A stretch of DNA of 64,000 nt from Symbiodinium natans (taxonomy: Eukaryota; Sar; Dinophyceae; Suessiales; Symbiodiniaceae), in NCBI GenBank assembly GCA_905221605.1, contig CAJNDS010002108.1:247909-311908 (forward strand). Direction: 5' to 3'. Every line of letters starts with the position of its first letter. The stretch's first letter is position 1. A program made the translations under genes and the position numbers. The notes below the pieces were generated by a model. It worked only from the letters and a program-made list of their open reading frames with translations, had not been told where the DNA came from and searched no databases. Shown piece by piece: positions 12,591-24,150 of this stretch.

Positions 12591-15500
12591 AAATCCTCGC
12601 AGCCCCCCCCGCTTGGCACCCTAAACAAGAACCCCCCTTCCAGGGTTTTTGGGAAAAACTCAGCTTGGTTGTATGTGCCGTGACACTCAGGAAGAGGAAG
12701 AAGAGTCCGCCCTTAGCGCTGAGGCGATTGCGATGGGCCAGCCGTTTTGGATTTAGGGCTTGGAGCCTGGAACCTTGTAGTGCTAGAAGAAACGCAAGCA
12801 GGTTGAACTCCAAGCCTCTAAACCGCGCGGTTCTTTCTGCGGACCTGCCTCCGCGCACCTTCCTGGAGGGGAGGTGATTCCGCAGCCCATGCGAGCTACG
12901 GAGGGCAGTGCAGCAGTAGCCGTCACAGTCGCAGTCGCAGTCGCAGTGGGCGTTGCAGTGGCCGGAGGATGTAGGTGCATTCAAACTACTGTAGTATAGT
13001 TGTACCCGATGCTTCCATCAGGCCCAGGAGCAGGTGGGACATTGAGAAGCCTGGAAGCTACTTGAAAGGCGGCCGCTGCATGAAGAGCTTTCTCTGGCTG
13101 TGAGGTGGTCGTTTCCCTGAGTGGATGACTCCGTTTAAATCAGGCTGCGCACAAGGTCAAAGCAGGGCACACAAGCGCACGCCCCACGCGCCTGTGCACC
13201 AAGTTTCGCTTAGCCTTGTGAGCCGTGCCAAACGCCACGGCGATCCGAAGCGCAGCTGCCCCCCGAAATTTCTTTCCCGAAACATCGCTAGCTTTCGGCT
13301 GCCCTGGACCTATGTGAACCTATGGCGAGCGGGTGCTGCGAGGTTTGTTCAGTCGGGACTTAGATCCTTTGGATCCTGCAAATGAAATGATTCCTACTAT
13401 TTCCTACCCACCAGGCCATCCCCGGGGCCTAAATCCCAGGTCAACTTTGTCCAGGAGGCCAAACCCTAAGCCAAGGGAACATAAAGGTTACGAGAGATCC
13501 GCGTTTGTGTCCAGGGCTGTCCGATCTGATTATTTGGAGATAGGCCCAGTCTTGTCCCTGCAATACCCCGTCTTAGGCTTCGTGCCCCGATCTCTAGTCC
13601 GGAGGCACAAGAACGGCCTCCCTGTCTGCTCTACGTTGTGCCGGGCCTGTCTTGGCCTAAAGTGGCACGGCCTGCCCGTCTCCCCTCTTGCTGCCTTGCT
13701 TTGCCATTGCTCTTCGCTTCTGCGTGACTACTTCCATCCCTTGATCGTCTGTGGATTTGCGGGTTTTGGATTCTATTCACCGCGAACCCTCTCTTCCCCT
13801 GGCTACGCACTGCCTTCAGCCAGTTCCTCCACTTGAATCTCTCGCGGAGTGAAATTCAAATGACGCTTGTGGGGCGAGGGGGCGACATAGCTGGTAGGGA
13901 GACTCGCCTGTGGCCAAAGGTCCGGGGGCCAACAGGATGTAAATTCCTGTGACGCTTTTCTCTTGGGAATCCGCAGTGCTGGTTTCGGGTGCAGGTTGTT
14001 GGTTGCCATTGCAGTTCGTAGTCGTGCCTGCGCTTTCATTTGTTGGTACCAGTTTTTCTTTTATCAATTTACCGAGAATGAAGCGGTTTTGCACCGAGCA
14101 TGCTCATGTAAAGTTGGAGGTGGTGTCAGACCTTGCGACTGTTGTAGAGACTTTGTCGACCGGTGGTACTGGATGCCCGGAACATCTCTTCAAGGTGGGA
14201 GCATGCGCGCTTGTATGGAGCTTTTTTTGGCATGAAGAACCAGCTCAGTACGGGTTTCATCTTGCTTCGTTTATGGTTTTGTAGCTTGGATGTGCCACGA
14301 GCGCTGTTCGGTTTCATTCTAGCCCCGAGCCACCCTTCCGTACCGATTGCTTGGGACGGACTTCTAAAGGCACCCAAGACGTAAGCGGGGGGCCCTGCAT
14401 GCCGTTTTCGTAAGGGTCGTAAGGATGGACTCATGCAAAAGCTTTGCTTGGGGTTGATGGGTTGACTAGGTTGGTTGCTTCTGCGGATTCTCAGCATCCG
14501 GCCTCTTTTTCTCGTCCAGCGAGACCATCACATTTTGGGGCCAGACGCATGTCCTGGAGGGAGTGCAAGGGAGTGTCCAGGGAAGGCGTCATATGACTGT
14601 GCTTCTCGACTTTTCGGAGCACGACGGATCTCGAAGTTGGGTTGAACCTGCTCAGGCCAGAGGCCCAGCAGGAAGCCAGGAGCTTCGTGTAGTTCACAAT
14701 CCCGCCCAAGCCAAACGCATGGAACACAAAAGTCGATCTTGTCGTGTACCTGACATACACCTGACATAGCATGTGCGGTTCTGCAGTTGCACAAGATCCG
14801 TCGCAATTGCCGCAATTTGTTCTTCGACTTGGGGCGCGGGGCCCTTGGGTCTTTGACCTGTCCGGCGTTGCATCGAGCGGATTTGGGCTTTAGGTTTTTG
14901 AGGTTTCGAATGCTGCTGAATGTCATTTGATATTCATTTGATTCCGAACAAATGGGGCACCCAGAACTTGTTCCTCTTCAAAGGGTCCAAGGGTATTGTT
15001 CTGAAGTGTCTTAGATCACAGAAACGTTACTGCCGATCTGCTGAGCGTCTCGAAGCAGCCGAGAGGGATCAGGCAAGCTGCTTGTTAGGACACTGCTTGT
15101 GTCCGCGATTCAATTTATAGATGCATCACTTGCGCTGCTGGTGGCGGCGAGATGTGCCGTTCTTTTACCTTGACTTCTCGGTTTCTTTGCCTTCGCAGCG
15201 CCATGTATGACTACGACCGATGCTGCTACTTCAGCTATGGGACTTTGTGTTCTGCCAGCTGTGCTGCTTTAGGATCGCATCGCATCAGCTCGTTTCAGTA
15301 TGAAGGTGGAGCGATTGCACGTCCGCCGGGTAGCTGAGACTCTGCGGCTGCGAGGGACAAGAAGCAATAGGAGGAACATTTCAAAGACTCGCCCGCCCTT
15401 GTTATTTCAGACCTTTTGAAGTGGACGGGCTCACGGAATGAGGCTTTCGTCCCAACTGGTATGCGCCGTGCAATGACTGCTTTGTGCAATGCAGGGCAAG

Positions 15501-17000
15501 CAGGTCTCACATGAAACTGCAACAACCAGTTTGTCTTCTCCACCCTCCATGTGTGTTTTGCTAGGTTTTAAGTCAGCCATTCTCCTTGCCCCCTAAGAAA
15601 ATCCCGCAGAGAGTCCCCAGGAGTGCCCACCCCCAGAGACTGCCGCAGAGAGTTTCGCCGAGTATCCCTCGAGTGCCCCTCCCAAGCATCCCGTTGGGTG
15701 TCCCACCGAGTATGCCTGGCGCGTCTGCGGCGAATGATCCTCAATGAAAAGGCAGGATGGCCTCCACGTTGGTTAGCTTTGGGTTGGAGATGATGGAAGT
15801 AGACAGCTCTGAGATCTCATGAATGCCCCCGGCACGCTTAACACAAACTCCTATGCCTTGCTCACTGCTTCCCGCCTGGTAACCCCAGGATCACAGAATT
15901 CAACACATCCTATCTGCAGCAGCTGTTGGGAAGATTGCTGTTCACAGTGACACCGGAGGTGTCTACTCTGAATTTTTATTTGACGGTTTTACCGTCGGGG
16001 CGATGTGGGGCATTTTCTCCGGCCAGCCCTTTTCCGTCCAAATTTCTCGGGAAGAACCCGAGCTGCAACCATGCCCGATGTGCATGGCGAAACTTGGCAT
16101 CTTCGCTCTTAGTCAGTGTAACTTGGGCTTGAGTGACAGGCAGGCCGGGCTTTGGAGGAGTCCATGGTGTCGCCGTATGGGTTTGTGAACTCTCGGGCTT
16201 GCCAGCTCCTCCACTCTACCTGAATGCTCTACCTTAATACTTTGCCTTCGGGTTTCGATATTCGAGGAAAGGCAGTCCTGTGTGGCACCTCTCGTGGCAC
16301 CTTTGGAGTTTTGTACTTGTCGACCATGCCTGTGGTCAACCTGACAACTCTGCGAAGAGGGGGAGAGGAAGCCTCGGGACAGAGTCCCCGTCACTTCCAA
16401 ACCTCTCTTGGTGGCTGGAGGCCGCGTCTGCAGGGTTGATCTACACAGTTGCAACGCACGGTTGCAACGTTGAATTCGGTAGAAGGGGTTGTGATCGGAG
16501 CGCTGCGAAGATAAAGAGGACTTGCGTGCACTTTTGGGTTGAAGCCCCTGTGTCTTGTCCGTGAATCTGACTCAGAGTTGAAATCATCCCAGAAACGAGC
16601 AAGCTGTGAAACCTTGTCACTCACACTTTTTTAAGGGTTTCGAGCTTTAAGGGCTTGGGGTGCTTCATTCCGCACTCAAGAATCGGGTCCGTTGAAGGTT
16701 GATGGGCCGGGAACGCACAGGAGGCCCACGGAGCGAAACCGTTGTGTTAAGTTTAAGCTGTGTTTTGGCTTGGGCTTGCGGTTTCGGGACTCCTGTCTGG
16801 CTCAACCCTCGAGCTGGTTTCAGGATGGTCGTTGTTGGAGACACGGAAGCCTTCGAGGGTATAGGGGAGAGGATTTAGGATAAGGGTATCAATGGTTGAC
16901 TACTTACGTACGCAACTTGCAACGCCCTCTCTCGGTCGGTGCATGAGGCACTTTTTCGTGAGTTGATGTATCTGTAAGCATGCATTCACACTTTGTTTTT
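12591..17000. other. Intergenic, no gene recognised
   Basis: Short GCAGTC repeats occur at 12918-12960. A 167-codon + frame at 13333-13836 has no recognisable domain. At 15590-15730 there is a cryptic repeat of AGAGAGT and GAGTGCCC words. Nothing else is supported. Confidence 0.5.
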
Positions 17001-17024
17001 CGTCTTAGCCATTTTGGCTCCAAG
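17001..17024 (+). other. Dinoflagellate spliced-leader relic
   Basis: The stretch contains TAGCCATTTTGGCTC (17006-17020), an exact 15-base match to the core of the conserved dinoflagellate spliced leader, followed by CAAG with one extra C. It lies 70 bases before the ATG-less GTG/first open codon region of the beta-propeller gene. Genomic leader relics are known in dinoflagellates as marks of trans-spliced mRNA copied back into the genome. Chance similarity cannot be excluded but is unlikely given the position. Confidence 0.7.
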
Positions 17025-17093
17025 CCATAGTTTTCCGTATTTTCTGCTGCCATACTTGCAAATGAAACTGTGATGTAGTTAAGGCTGTTAGAC

Positions 17094-18021
17094 TTGCGTT
17101 TTGAACAGATGACATGGCATGAACGACGACAATCGTTTCTGACAGCTGTTGTGCTGGTGAGTGCCACTTTGTACATGATACAGTGCAGCGTTGAGGCTAG
17201 TTCTACATGCCCGCACAAACAAAGCAGACAGTTTAAGAGGCCAGCGGTTGCCAACCACACGAAAGTCTTTTGTCTCACTGCGATTGCAGATCCAATCGCG
17301 CAAGTTTCCCCACAATTCAAGCACACGTGGAATCCGTGGTGGCATTTGCTGTTGACCCCTTGGGTCTTTCGCATAATTCCGGTGGATGGCTCCCTCACTC
17401 CAATTTGGACATACCAAACTGGAGACTCAGGATTTGAGAAGATCCATGCATTGGCCGTGGATCCCAACGATAATGCCGTGGTGATTGGAGGCATAGCTCA
17501 AGGAACTGTCAATGGTGAGGCCCCGCAAGGAAGCTATGATTTCTTGGCAATAAAACTGGATACCGATGGTGTTGTAGAGTGGACCTACCGAGTTGGAGAC
17601 GGTGCGGCCCAAAACGTCACTCTCAAAGCTGCTATTGATGCTTCTGGGAATGTGTTCCTCGCCGGCGAGTATGAAGGGAATGGATTGGCGACGCCCATTG
17701 GTCAGATGGACCTGACAGTCGTGAAGCTGAACAGCGCCGGAGCTTTGCAATGGGCTTTCAAAGGAGTTTCGACGGGGAACGATCGAGCCGATTGCTTGGC
17801 AGTCGACACATCTGGCAATATCGTGGTTGGCGGCTACACAACAGGCGTTGTCTCGGGGCATGCCAATCAAGGGGGACAGGATAGCGTTCTGTTGAAATTG
17901 AACAGTGCTGGAGTTCAGCAATGGCTCTTATCGGAGACAATGTCAACCAGTGGCACGGACGGCTGGGAAAGTTGCGTGACCGATTCCTCTGACAACATTT
18001 ATGTGACCGGAACATTCATTC
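17094..18021 (+). CDS. SBBP-type beta-propeller protein, N-terminal part (frameshifted)
   Basis: This frame encodes a hydrophobic stretch near residues 14-30 (possible signal anchor) and, from about residue 100, tandem repeats of about 50-55 residues with the pattern of beta-propeller (SBBP) repeats. Each has an Ala-x-Asp-xx-Gly-Asn-x-x-x-x-Gly core followed by a Lys-Leu-[Asn/Asp]-xx-Gly-xx-[Gln/Glu]-Trp element. Such proteins are usually secreted or surface proteins of unknown function. Near 18021 the frame loses the pattern. An extra base there (likely C18021) shifts the continuation to the next frame, where the repeats resume at 18022. The first ~90 residues are poorly conserved-looking, so the true start may lie later or upstream. 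A spliced-leader relic sits just upstream and no intron is evident. Confidence 0.7.
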
Positions 18022-18776
18022 GGAGGTGTTTTCGACGGCAACGCAGGCTACGGAGGCAGAGACATCGTTGTCTTGAAAACAGACGGTTCAGGCACTTTCC
18101 TCTGGTCTTACCAGGTGGGATCAACTGCAAGGGATGATGGGCAAGCGATAGCCCTCGGTCCGTCTGGTGATGTCTTTGTCGCTGGAAGTACCCTCGGCAG
18201 CATGCCTGGCTACACCAATCTGGGAAGTCAAGAGGATGCCGTCATGTTGATGTTGGATGCGGCTGGAACCCAGCAGTGGTTGGTCCAAATCGCTGCCCCC
18301 ACAGACGCTCAGACTTCCCGTGGAATAGCGGTCCATCCATTGACGGGAAACCCTGTGATGATTGGAGCCAGCGCAGGTGACTTCAATGGAGATGCAGGTC
18401 AGGGTGGCTGGGATTTCCTGACTGTCGAGTATAATACAAGCGGCGACTTGCAATGGTCTCACCTCTATGGAACGAGCTCTACTGGTGAGGCCTGGTTTGC
18501 TGGTGCGTACGATTCTGACGGGAATCTACTGCTTGCTGGTGAGACGCGAAATTCCTTTTACGGGAACACTTGGAACGGTTTCTCCGACATGATAGCAGGG
18601 AAGTTTGGTATTCCGTCTACCACAACAACGTCCACAAGCACTAGCAGCACCAGCACCAGCGCCAGCACCAGCATCAGCACCAGTGCCAGCACCAGCACCA
18701 GCACCAGCGCCAGCACTGGCACCGGCACCGGCACCAGCACCAGCACCAGCACCAGCACCAGCAGCAGCACCAGCAG

Positions 18777-18808
<32 letters not shown>

Positions 18809-19551
18809 TCACCACCACCACCACCACCAGCAGCAGCAGGTCGTCGACAAGTACAGCTTCAACCAGCACATCATCAAGCATTGTGACTGCGACCGCAACC
18901 TCAGTTGCCATAAGCACTTCCTCAACTGCATCTTCAACAAGCACATCCGAATCGACCATATCAACAAGCGTCACGACAGTCACATCTTCAATCAGCATAT
19001 CCGGCACGTCGACCTCTACATCAGCAGCAGTTACCGTAGCAACCACCACTTCATGAAAAGTGGTGGCCCCAAGCACAACCACCATGTCTGGGACCTCCAC
19101 CTCCACAGTCACATCCTCTGCAAGCACCTCCCCTTCAGATTCCTCCACCACGACCTCTTTCACATCTTCAGCCAACACCGCTACAACCTCTACGTCTTCT
19201 GCAATCTCGACGTCCCTTACATCTGAGACCAGGACGTCCTCTGTGTCAACTTCGGTCACAGTCAACGAGATAGCTTCGATTGAGAAGCTGGCAACTGCGC
19301 AGGCTGCTGTACTCGAAGACGTGCTGCAGCTGGCGAAAAACTCTTCCGACATCGTTACCGCAATATCCGTCAAGGGCATCGCTGGCACAGAGGTCGTGGC
19401 CGCGGCCATAAAATCGGAGGAAGCCACAGAGGATGTCGTTTTTCAGCTGCAGGTGCACCTGGAAGCTGCAGCCGTCGCCATCCCAGCCAAGGACCTGGGC
19501 GCAGCGAGCTTGACCTTGGCACTCATCGCTACTGAGAACGATCCTTGGTGA
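18022..19551 (+). CDS. SBBP-type beta-propeller protein, C-terminal part with in-frame stop
   Basis: Continuation of the beta-propeller gene in the +1 frame. Three more propeller-type repeats run to about 18600, followed by a long Ser/Thr-rich mucin-like segment encoded by (ACCAGC)n-type repeats at 18624-18840 and less regular Thr/Ser codons to 19250. An in-frame TGA at 19054-19056 interrupts the Ser/Thr region; the same frame resumes immediately and continues to a TGA at 19549-19551 with an Ala-rich, non-repetitive C-terminal domain of about 100 residues. The Ser/Thr stalk suggests a glycosylated extracellular linker. The frameshift plus the stop indicate a pseudogene or sequence errors; a retrogene origin is suggested by the leader relic and lack of introns. 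Confidence 0.65.
18624..18840 (+). repeat. Coding (ACCAGC)n hexamer / trinucleotide repeat
   Basis: Imperfect ACCAGC, CAGCAC and ACC/AGC tandem units inside the beta-propeller gene, giving Thr-Ser repeats in frame. The opposite frames give Ala-Pro and Leu-Val tracts. Confidence 0.85.
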
Positions 19552-19619
19552 TCGTTTCAAGTTTTTTATGGTTTGGACTTGCGTTTGCTCTGTGTGATTT
19601 TGCATTTTTCCAGGCTATG

Positions 19620-20455
19620 ACCCCCCCCTCCTCCTCCTTCTCCTACTGCTACGACTACGACTACTATTGCTGCTACCACTACCACTACACTACTTTTGTC
19701 ATGAATATTAATATAAATATTAATACTAATCTGAATATAAATATTAATACAAAATTTGAATATGAGTATTAATATGAATATGAATATGAATATGAATATT
19801 AATATTGATACTAATATTAGTATTGATACAAATACAAATACTAATACTAGTACTAATACTAATACTAATACGAATACTAAGACTAATACTAATACCAACA
19901 CTAGTACTAGTACTAATACTAATACTAATATTAATACTTACCAATACTAAATACTAAATACTAAATACCAAATATTGAATATTAAATACTACATACTAAA
20001 TACTAAATACTAAATACTAAATACTAAATACTAACTAGTAAATACTAAATACTAAAAACTAACTACTAAATACTAAATACTGACTACTAAATACTAACTA
20101 CTAAATATTAACTACTAAATACTAAATATTAAATACTAAATACTAAATACTAAATACTAAAAAATACTAAATACTAAATACTAAATACCAAATAATAAAT
20201 ATTAAATACTACATATTAAATACTAAATACTAAATACTAAATGCTAAATACTAAATACTAAATACTAAATACTAAATACTAAATACTAAATACTGAATAC
20301 TGAATACTGAATACTGAATACTGAATACTGAATACGAATACTAATGCTAATACTAAGATTAATACCTGATACATAATACTTAATACTAATACTAATATTA
20401 AGACTAATGCTAATAGTAATACCAATATGAAACTAATGCATCTAATGCTAATACT
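19620..20455. repeat. AT-rich heptamer/hexamer array (AAATACT)n and AATACT variants
   Basis: Starts with CTACTA-type triplets (19640-19690), then AATATT/AATACT hexamer-like repeats (19700-19950), then long runs of the heptamer AAATACT (19950-20330) with GAATACT variants. Read on the other strand the heptamer is TTTAGTA, which differs from the telomere unit TTTAGGG only in the last two bases. Confidence 0.9.
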
Positions 20456-20468
20456 AATCCTAACCGCT

Positions 20469-20500
<32 letters not shown>
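20469..20500. repeat. Poly-C tract
   Basis: About 30 consecutive C bases with one T near the end. Confidence 0.95.
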
Positions 20501-20502
<2 letters not shown>

Positions 20503-20938
20503 CCCTCTGTTATCCACCGTTTTCGGGTTTCCGAGAGTGAAGCTTGCACCGGCCGCCGATGGTTTGCAATGAGCAGTATCTTTGAGAAATGATAACCATG
20601 TGGGAAGCATGGAGAATGAACAGCCAGATCTTGCGAGCAACTACTAGCAGCCTGTTGAACGGTCCTAGGAAATAGTAACAATATTTGCTCGCAACAGGCA
20701 CCCTGACATAAAGCCCTGAATGAGTTGATCGTTTGGTTTAGGATTGAGGGTATAGTATGGTTTAGTGTTGGAGGCATTCTGGGGCTGTGGGCAAGCACTG
20801 GCACCCCGGCATGAAGCCCTGAATGTGCTGATCTGGTCTAGCTCTCCCCATGCTATGGGTACCCCCCCCCCAACCCTAAACCCCAGCCCCTAACCCTTAA
20901 AGTTTAGGGCCTTTAAACCAACCCACGACCACACCACG
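20501..20938. other. Intergenic with one short telomere-like cluster
   Basis: No gene is recognised. Degenerate CCCTAAACCCC is followed by GTTTAGGGCC at 20869-20912, the same convergent orientation seen elsewhere. Confidence 0.5.
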
Positions 20939-21038
20939 GGGGGGGGGGGGGGGGGGGACGGGGGGGGGGGGGGTGGGGGGCGGGAGGTGGGGGGGGGGGG
21001 GAGGGGGGGGAGGGGGGAGGTGGGGGGGGGGGGGGGGA
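20939..21038. repeat. G-rich tract
   Basis: Almost pure G over 100 bases with occasional A, C or T. It has strong G-quadruplex potential on the + strand. Confidence 0.95.
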
Positions 21039-21272
21039 TGGCCAACACTACCATAAAGACCTTTGTCTTTTTTTTGAGGGTTTAGGAAGTTTTGTAGACA
21101 CCCACCACCCCCCAATCCTTCGACAACCTGCCAGAATCTTAAACCCCTAAAACGCTGACATCCATACTTGCCCCGAGCTCATGGCACCGTCGAGAAGCAG
21201 CCAGACAGGGCTGAGGACATGCAGCGTCTTTCTGATTGAGTCCAGGGTTTAGGGTTCACATCCATACTTTGA

Positions 21273-21812
21273 GTTCACAGTTTAGCGTTTAGGGAGCGTA
21301 GCGACGTGCCAGGCGTGTGTCGCTGCAAGCGCGGGTGGAAATTCCTCTACCGGGAGGATGGCAAGCGCAAGCAAACGAAGTACTTCCACAGCAGGGAAGC
21401 TTGCGAGGCGGAGGCAGCGCGACTCCGGGGAGGAGCGGCAAGCTGCTTCACGTCGCGGCCAGGCCGCGCGAAAGCCTGCTCCGACGCCCCCCCTTCTTTC
21501 ACAAGCCCGACGCCGGGTGTGTGGTGGCGCCCGCGGGAGCGTTCTTGGCTGGTGGACGTGCGCCGCTGCGAGGCCCGTTTTCATCGGCGATTCAAGGCCA
21601 GTTCCTACACCGAGAAGGACGCGCAGAAGGCGTGGACCTTGGCTTGCAAATGGAGGCTGGCTCGCTTGAGCCAGCTTGCCAAAGCTCAGCCTGCCAAAGC
21701 TAAGCGCAAAAGCAAAGGGTCTGTGGGGAACATTGCTGAATCCCGGTCGGGTGAAGGATCTACGAAAAGAAAGCGGCTTGCCAAAGGTGAGCCGCGCGCG
21801 AGCCGGTCCTAG
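21273..21812 (+). CDS. Protein with two AP2-like DNA-binding domains (terminal exon)
   Basis: The frame is open from 21273 to the TAG at 21810-21812. No ATG lies at the start, so this is probably a downstream exon; AG acceptors occur at 21279-21280 and 21291-21292. Counted from the GTG at 21306, residues 2-42 read Pro-Gly-Val-Cys...Gly-Trp-Lys-Phe...Gly-Lys-Arg-Lys...Tyr-Phe...Glu-Ala, the layout of an AP2 domain (three beta strands and a helix). Residues about 70-125 repeat the layout with Gly-Val-Trp-Trp...Trp-Leu-Val...Phe-Lys and a Lys/Ala-rich helix. The C terminus is Lys/Arg-rich with an Arg-Lys-Arg-Lys type nuclear signal. AP2 proteins are transcription factors in plants and apicomplexans, so a nuclear DNA-binding role is likely. 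The weak point is that the match is by eye. Confidence 0.6.
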   Translation, partial: VHSLAFRERSDVPGVCRCKRGWKFLYREDGKRKQTKYFHSREACEAEAARLRGGAASCFTSRPGRAKACSDAPPSFTSPTPGVWWRPRERSWLVDVRRCEARFHRRFKASSYTEKDAQKAWTLACKWRLARLSQLAKAQPAKAKRKSKGSVGNIAESRSGEGSTKRKRLAKGEPRASRS

Positions 21813-22144
21813 CTGCTGACAGAGTTGGGGTTGTGCAAGGGAAAAAAAAACACGGTGTCTGCGTGCAATGCCATGTACTGCCGAGAATGAGCGGACCTGC
21901 GCGTCTTGGTCACGTTTCCTGCGCTCCAAGTGCGAGCGCGTCCTGACGAGCATCTAGGCCTCGGGTTTCCGGCTCAACAGGCAGCGCAGACTGTGAAACA
22001 CAGCGCGTCCGGTGATGAAGGCGAGAAGGAGGGATGTGCAGGCGAGCAGAGGTGGAGTATGCCCGGCGCCGATTCACCTTCCGCTGAGAGCATTCGCAGC
22101 AGCATTCCGAGCCAGCTGTCCCTCGGTGTGCGTTGGGGGGGGAA

Positions 22145-22446
22145 TGGCCGCCAGGTACTGCCTAAGACGTAGCTTGTAGTCGGCAGGGAGACTGCCGCGG
22201 ACAGTGGTGGGAAGTCACACAAGCCCTAAACTTTCAGGACCTGGCAGCTCCGATGGCGACCGGGGCCAGCTGAGGCAGGTCTGGGTAGAAATCCAAGCCC
22301 TGAAACCGTCTAAACCCCTTCCATTCTTAACGTGCTCCTGTCGCCGCTTGGAGCACTCTTCACAAACAAGTCCAATGCGGGGGCATTCTGGAGATGGCCC
22401 GCCAGGTACTGCCTAAGACTTAGCTTGTACTTGGGAGGGAGACTGC
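22145..22446 (-). repeat. Duplicated 50 bp segment, coding-like on the minus strand
   Basis: Segments at 22145-22195 and 22396-22446 are about 90% alike (shared core GCCAGGTACTGCCTAAGAC). On the minus strand both read Ser-Leu-Pro-x-x-Tyr-Lys-Leu-x-Leu-Arg-Gln-Tyr-Leu-Ala within open frames (22310-22522, and an equivalent frame around 22080-22210). They may be duplicated exons of an unidentified minus-strand gene. The function is unknown. Confidence 0.4.
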
Positions 22447-22698
22447 ACTTGCCGGTCGGTGACGCCTGCACCACACGGCATATCCAGCGTCGAATTGGTA
22501 GCGCAAGCGACTCCTCCATCAACGTGCGTCAAAGCCCTAAACCCTTCCGCCCCCTCTCTATCTGCTGTCTTTCGAAACGGCCAACCTTCGTCGCGGCACG
22601 GGAGGCACAGGTGGAGGGGTCAGCCCTAAGCCCCGCATCACCCGCCGCGGGCACGGAAGGCACAGGTGGAAGGGGAAGCCCAAAGCCCGAGCTCAAAG

Positions 22699-23551
<853 letters not shown>

Positions 23552-23701
23552 GACCCAGGTGTGCGGACAAGCCACAAAGAGATGATCCTCCGCGTCGCTG
23601 TACGGGAAGTCGACAAAAGCAGCCAAAGGCGCCGGAAGTCGCACGTCGGCCAAACGCAGAACCAGCAGAGCTGCGACAGCCGCAGCCAACCATGGAATCA
23701 T
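23552..23701 (-). CDS. Possible minus-strand first exon with signal anchor
   Basis: From an ATG at 23701 down to about 23552 the minus strand encodes Met-Ile-Pro-Trp followed by about 15 Ala/Leu/Val-rich residues (typical signal peptide or anchor) and then a polar segment with acidic and aromatic residues. GT dinucleotides near 23540-23550 could be a donor before the frame stops. The family is not recognised. The call rests only on the signal-like N terminus and high GC codon pattern, so it is tentative. Confidence 0.22.
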
Positions 23702-23900
23702 CGGTCTCAAAACGCAGAACGTAAAGCAGCGTCCAAGCAACAGAGTTTAAGGGTTAAGGGTTTAGGGTTGAGGGGGCCTGAACAAGTGTGCAGACCTATG
23801 ACGTGCGAATTGTCTGAAACACTCGCAAGAGTATTGCCACCTACAAGGATGGACTGTTTCATTGGCAGCGGCGCGAGAGACATCATGGCTCAGTCAGGGG

Positions 23901-24000
23901 NNNNNNNNNNNNNNNNNNNNNNNNNNNNNNNNNNNNNNNNNNNNNNNNNNNNNNNNNNNNNNNNNNNNNNNNNNNNNNNNNNNNNNNNNNNNNNNNNNNN
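23901..24000. other. Assembly gap (100 N)
   Basis: Exactly 100 N bases, the conventional size for a gap of unknown length. It hides the 5' end of the retroelement, including any 5' LTR and the start of Gag. Confidence 1.
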
Positions 24001-24150
24001 GTCCCTGAGGCCTCGGGCGCTGGAGGCGACAGTCCGCCGCGGGTGGACGTCAGCGCCGCGGCTAGGGAGCTGGCCATGGTCCCTACCGGTGCTGCCTATG
24101 CCCCTGCTACGGCACCGGGGTCCCGCCCGGCGGGACCGTCCGGTCCGCCG
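24001..24150 (+). CDS. Gag N-terminal fragment
   Basis: The frame beginning at base 24001 is open and Ala/Pro/Gly-rich up to about 24150, where the coding pattern moves to the frame of the main Gag part (a -1 change near 24145-24155). It is truncated on the left by the gap. No domain is recognised in this short disordered-looking piece. Confidence 0.45.

Noticed and set aside
11918-12877. 319-codon + frame
   Set aside because: Its length comes from a stop-poor minisatellite at 12333-12590; no domain was seen and several other frames are equally open.
18558-19427. 289-codon minus-strand frame rich in Val and Leu
   Set aside because: It is the shadow of the Ser/Thr-rich coding repeat of the beta-propeller gene.
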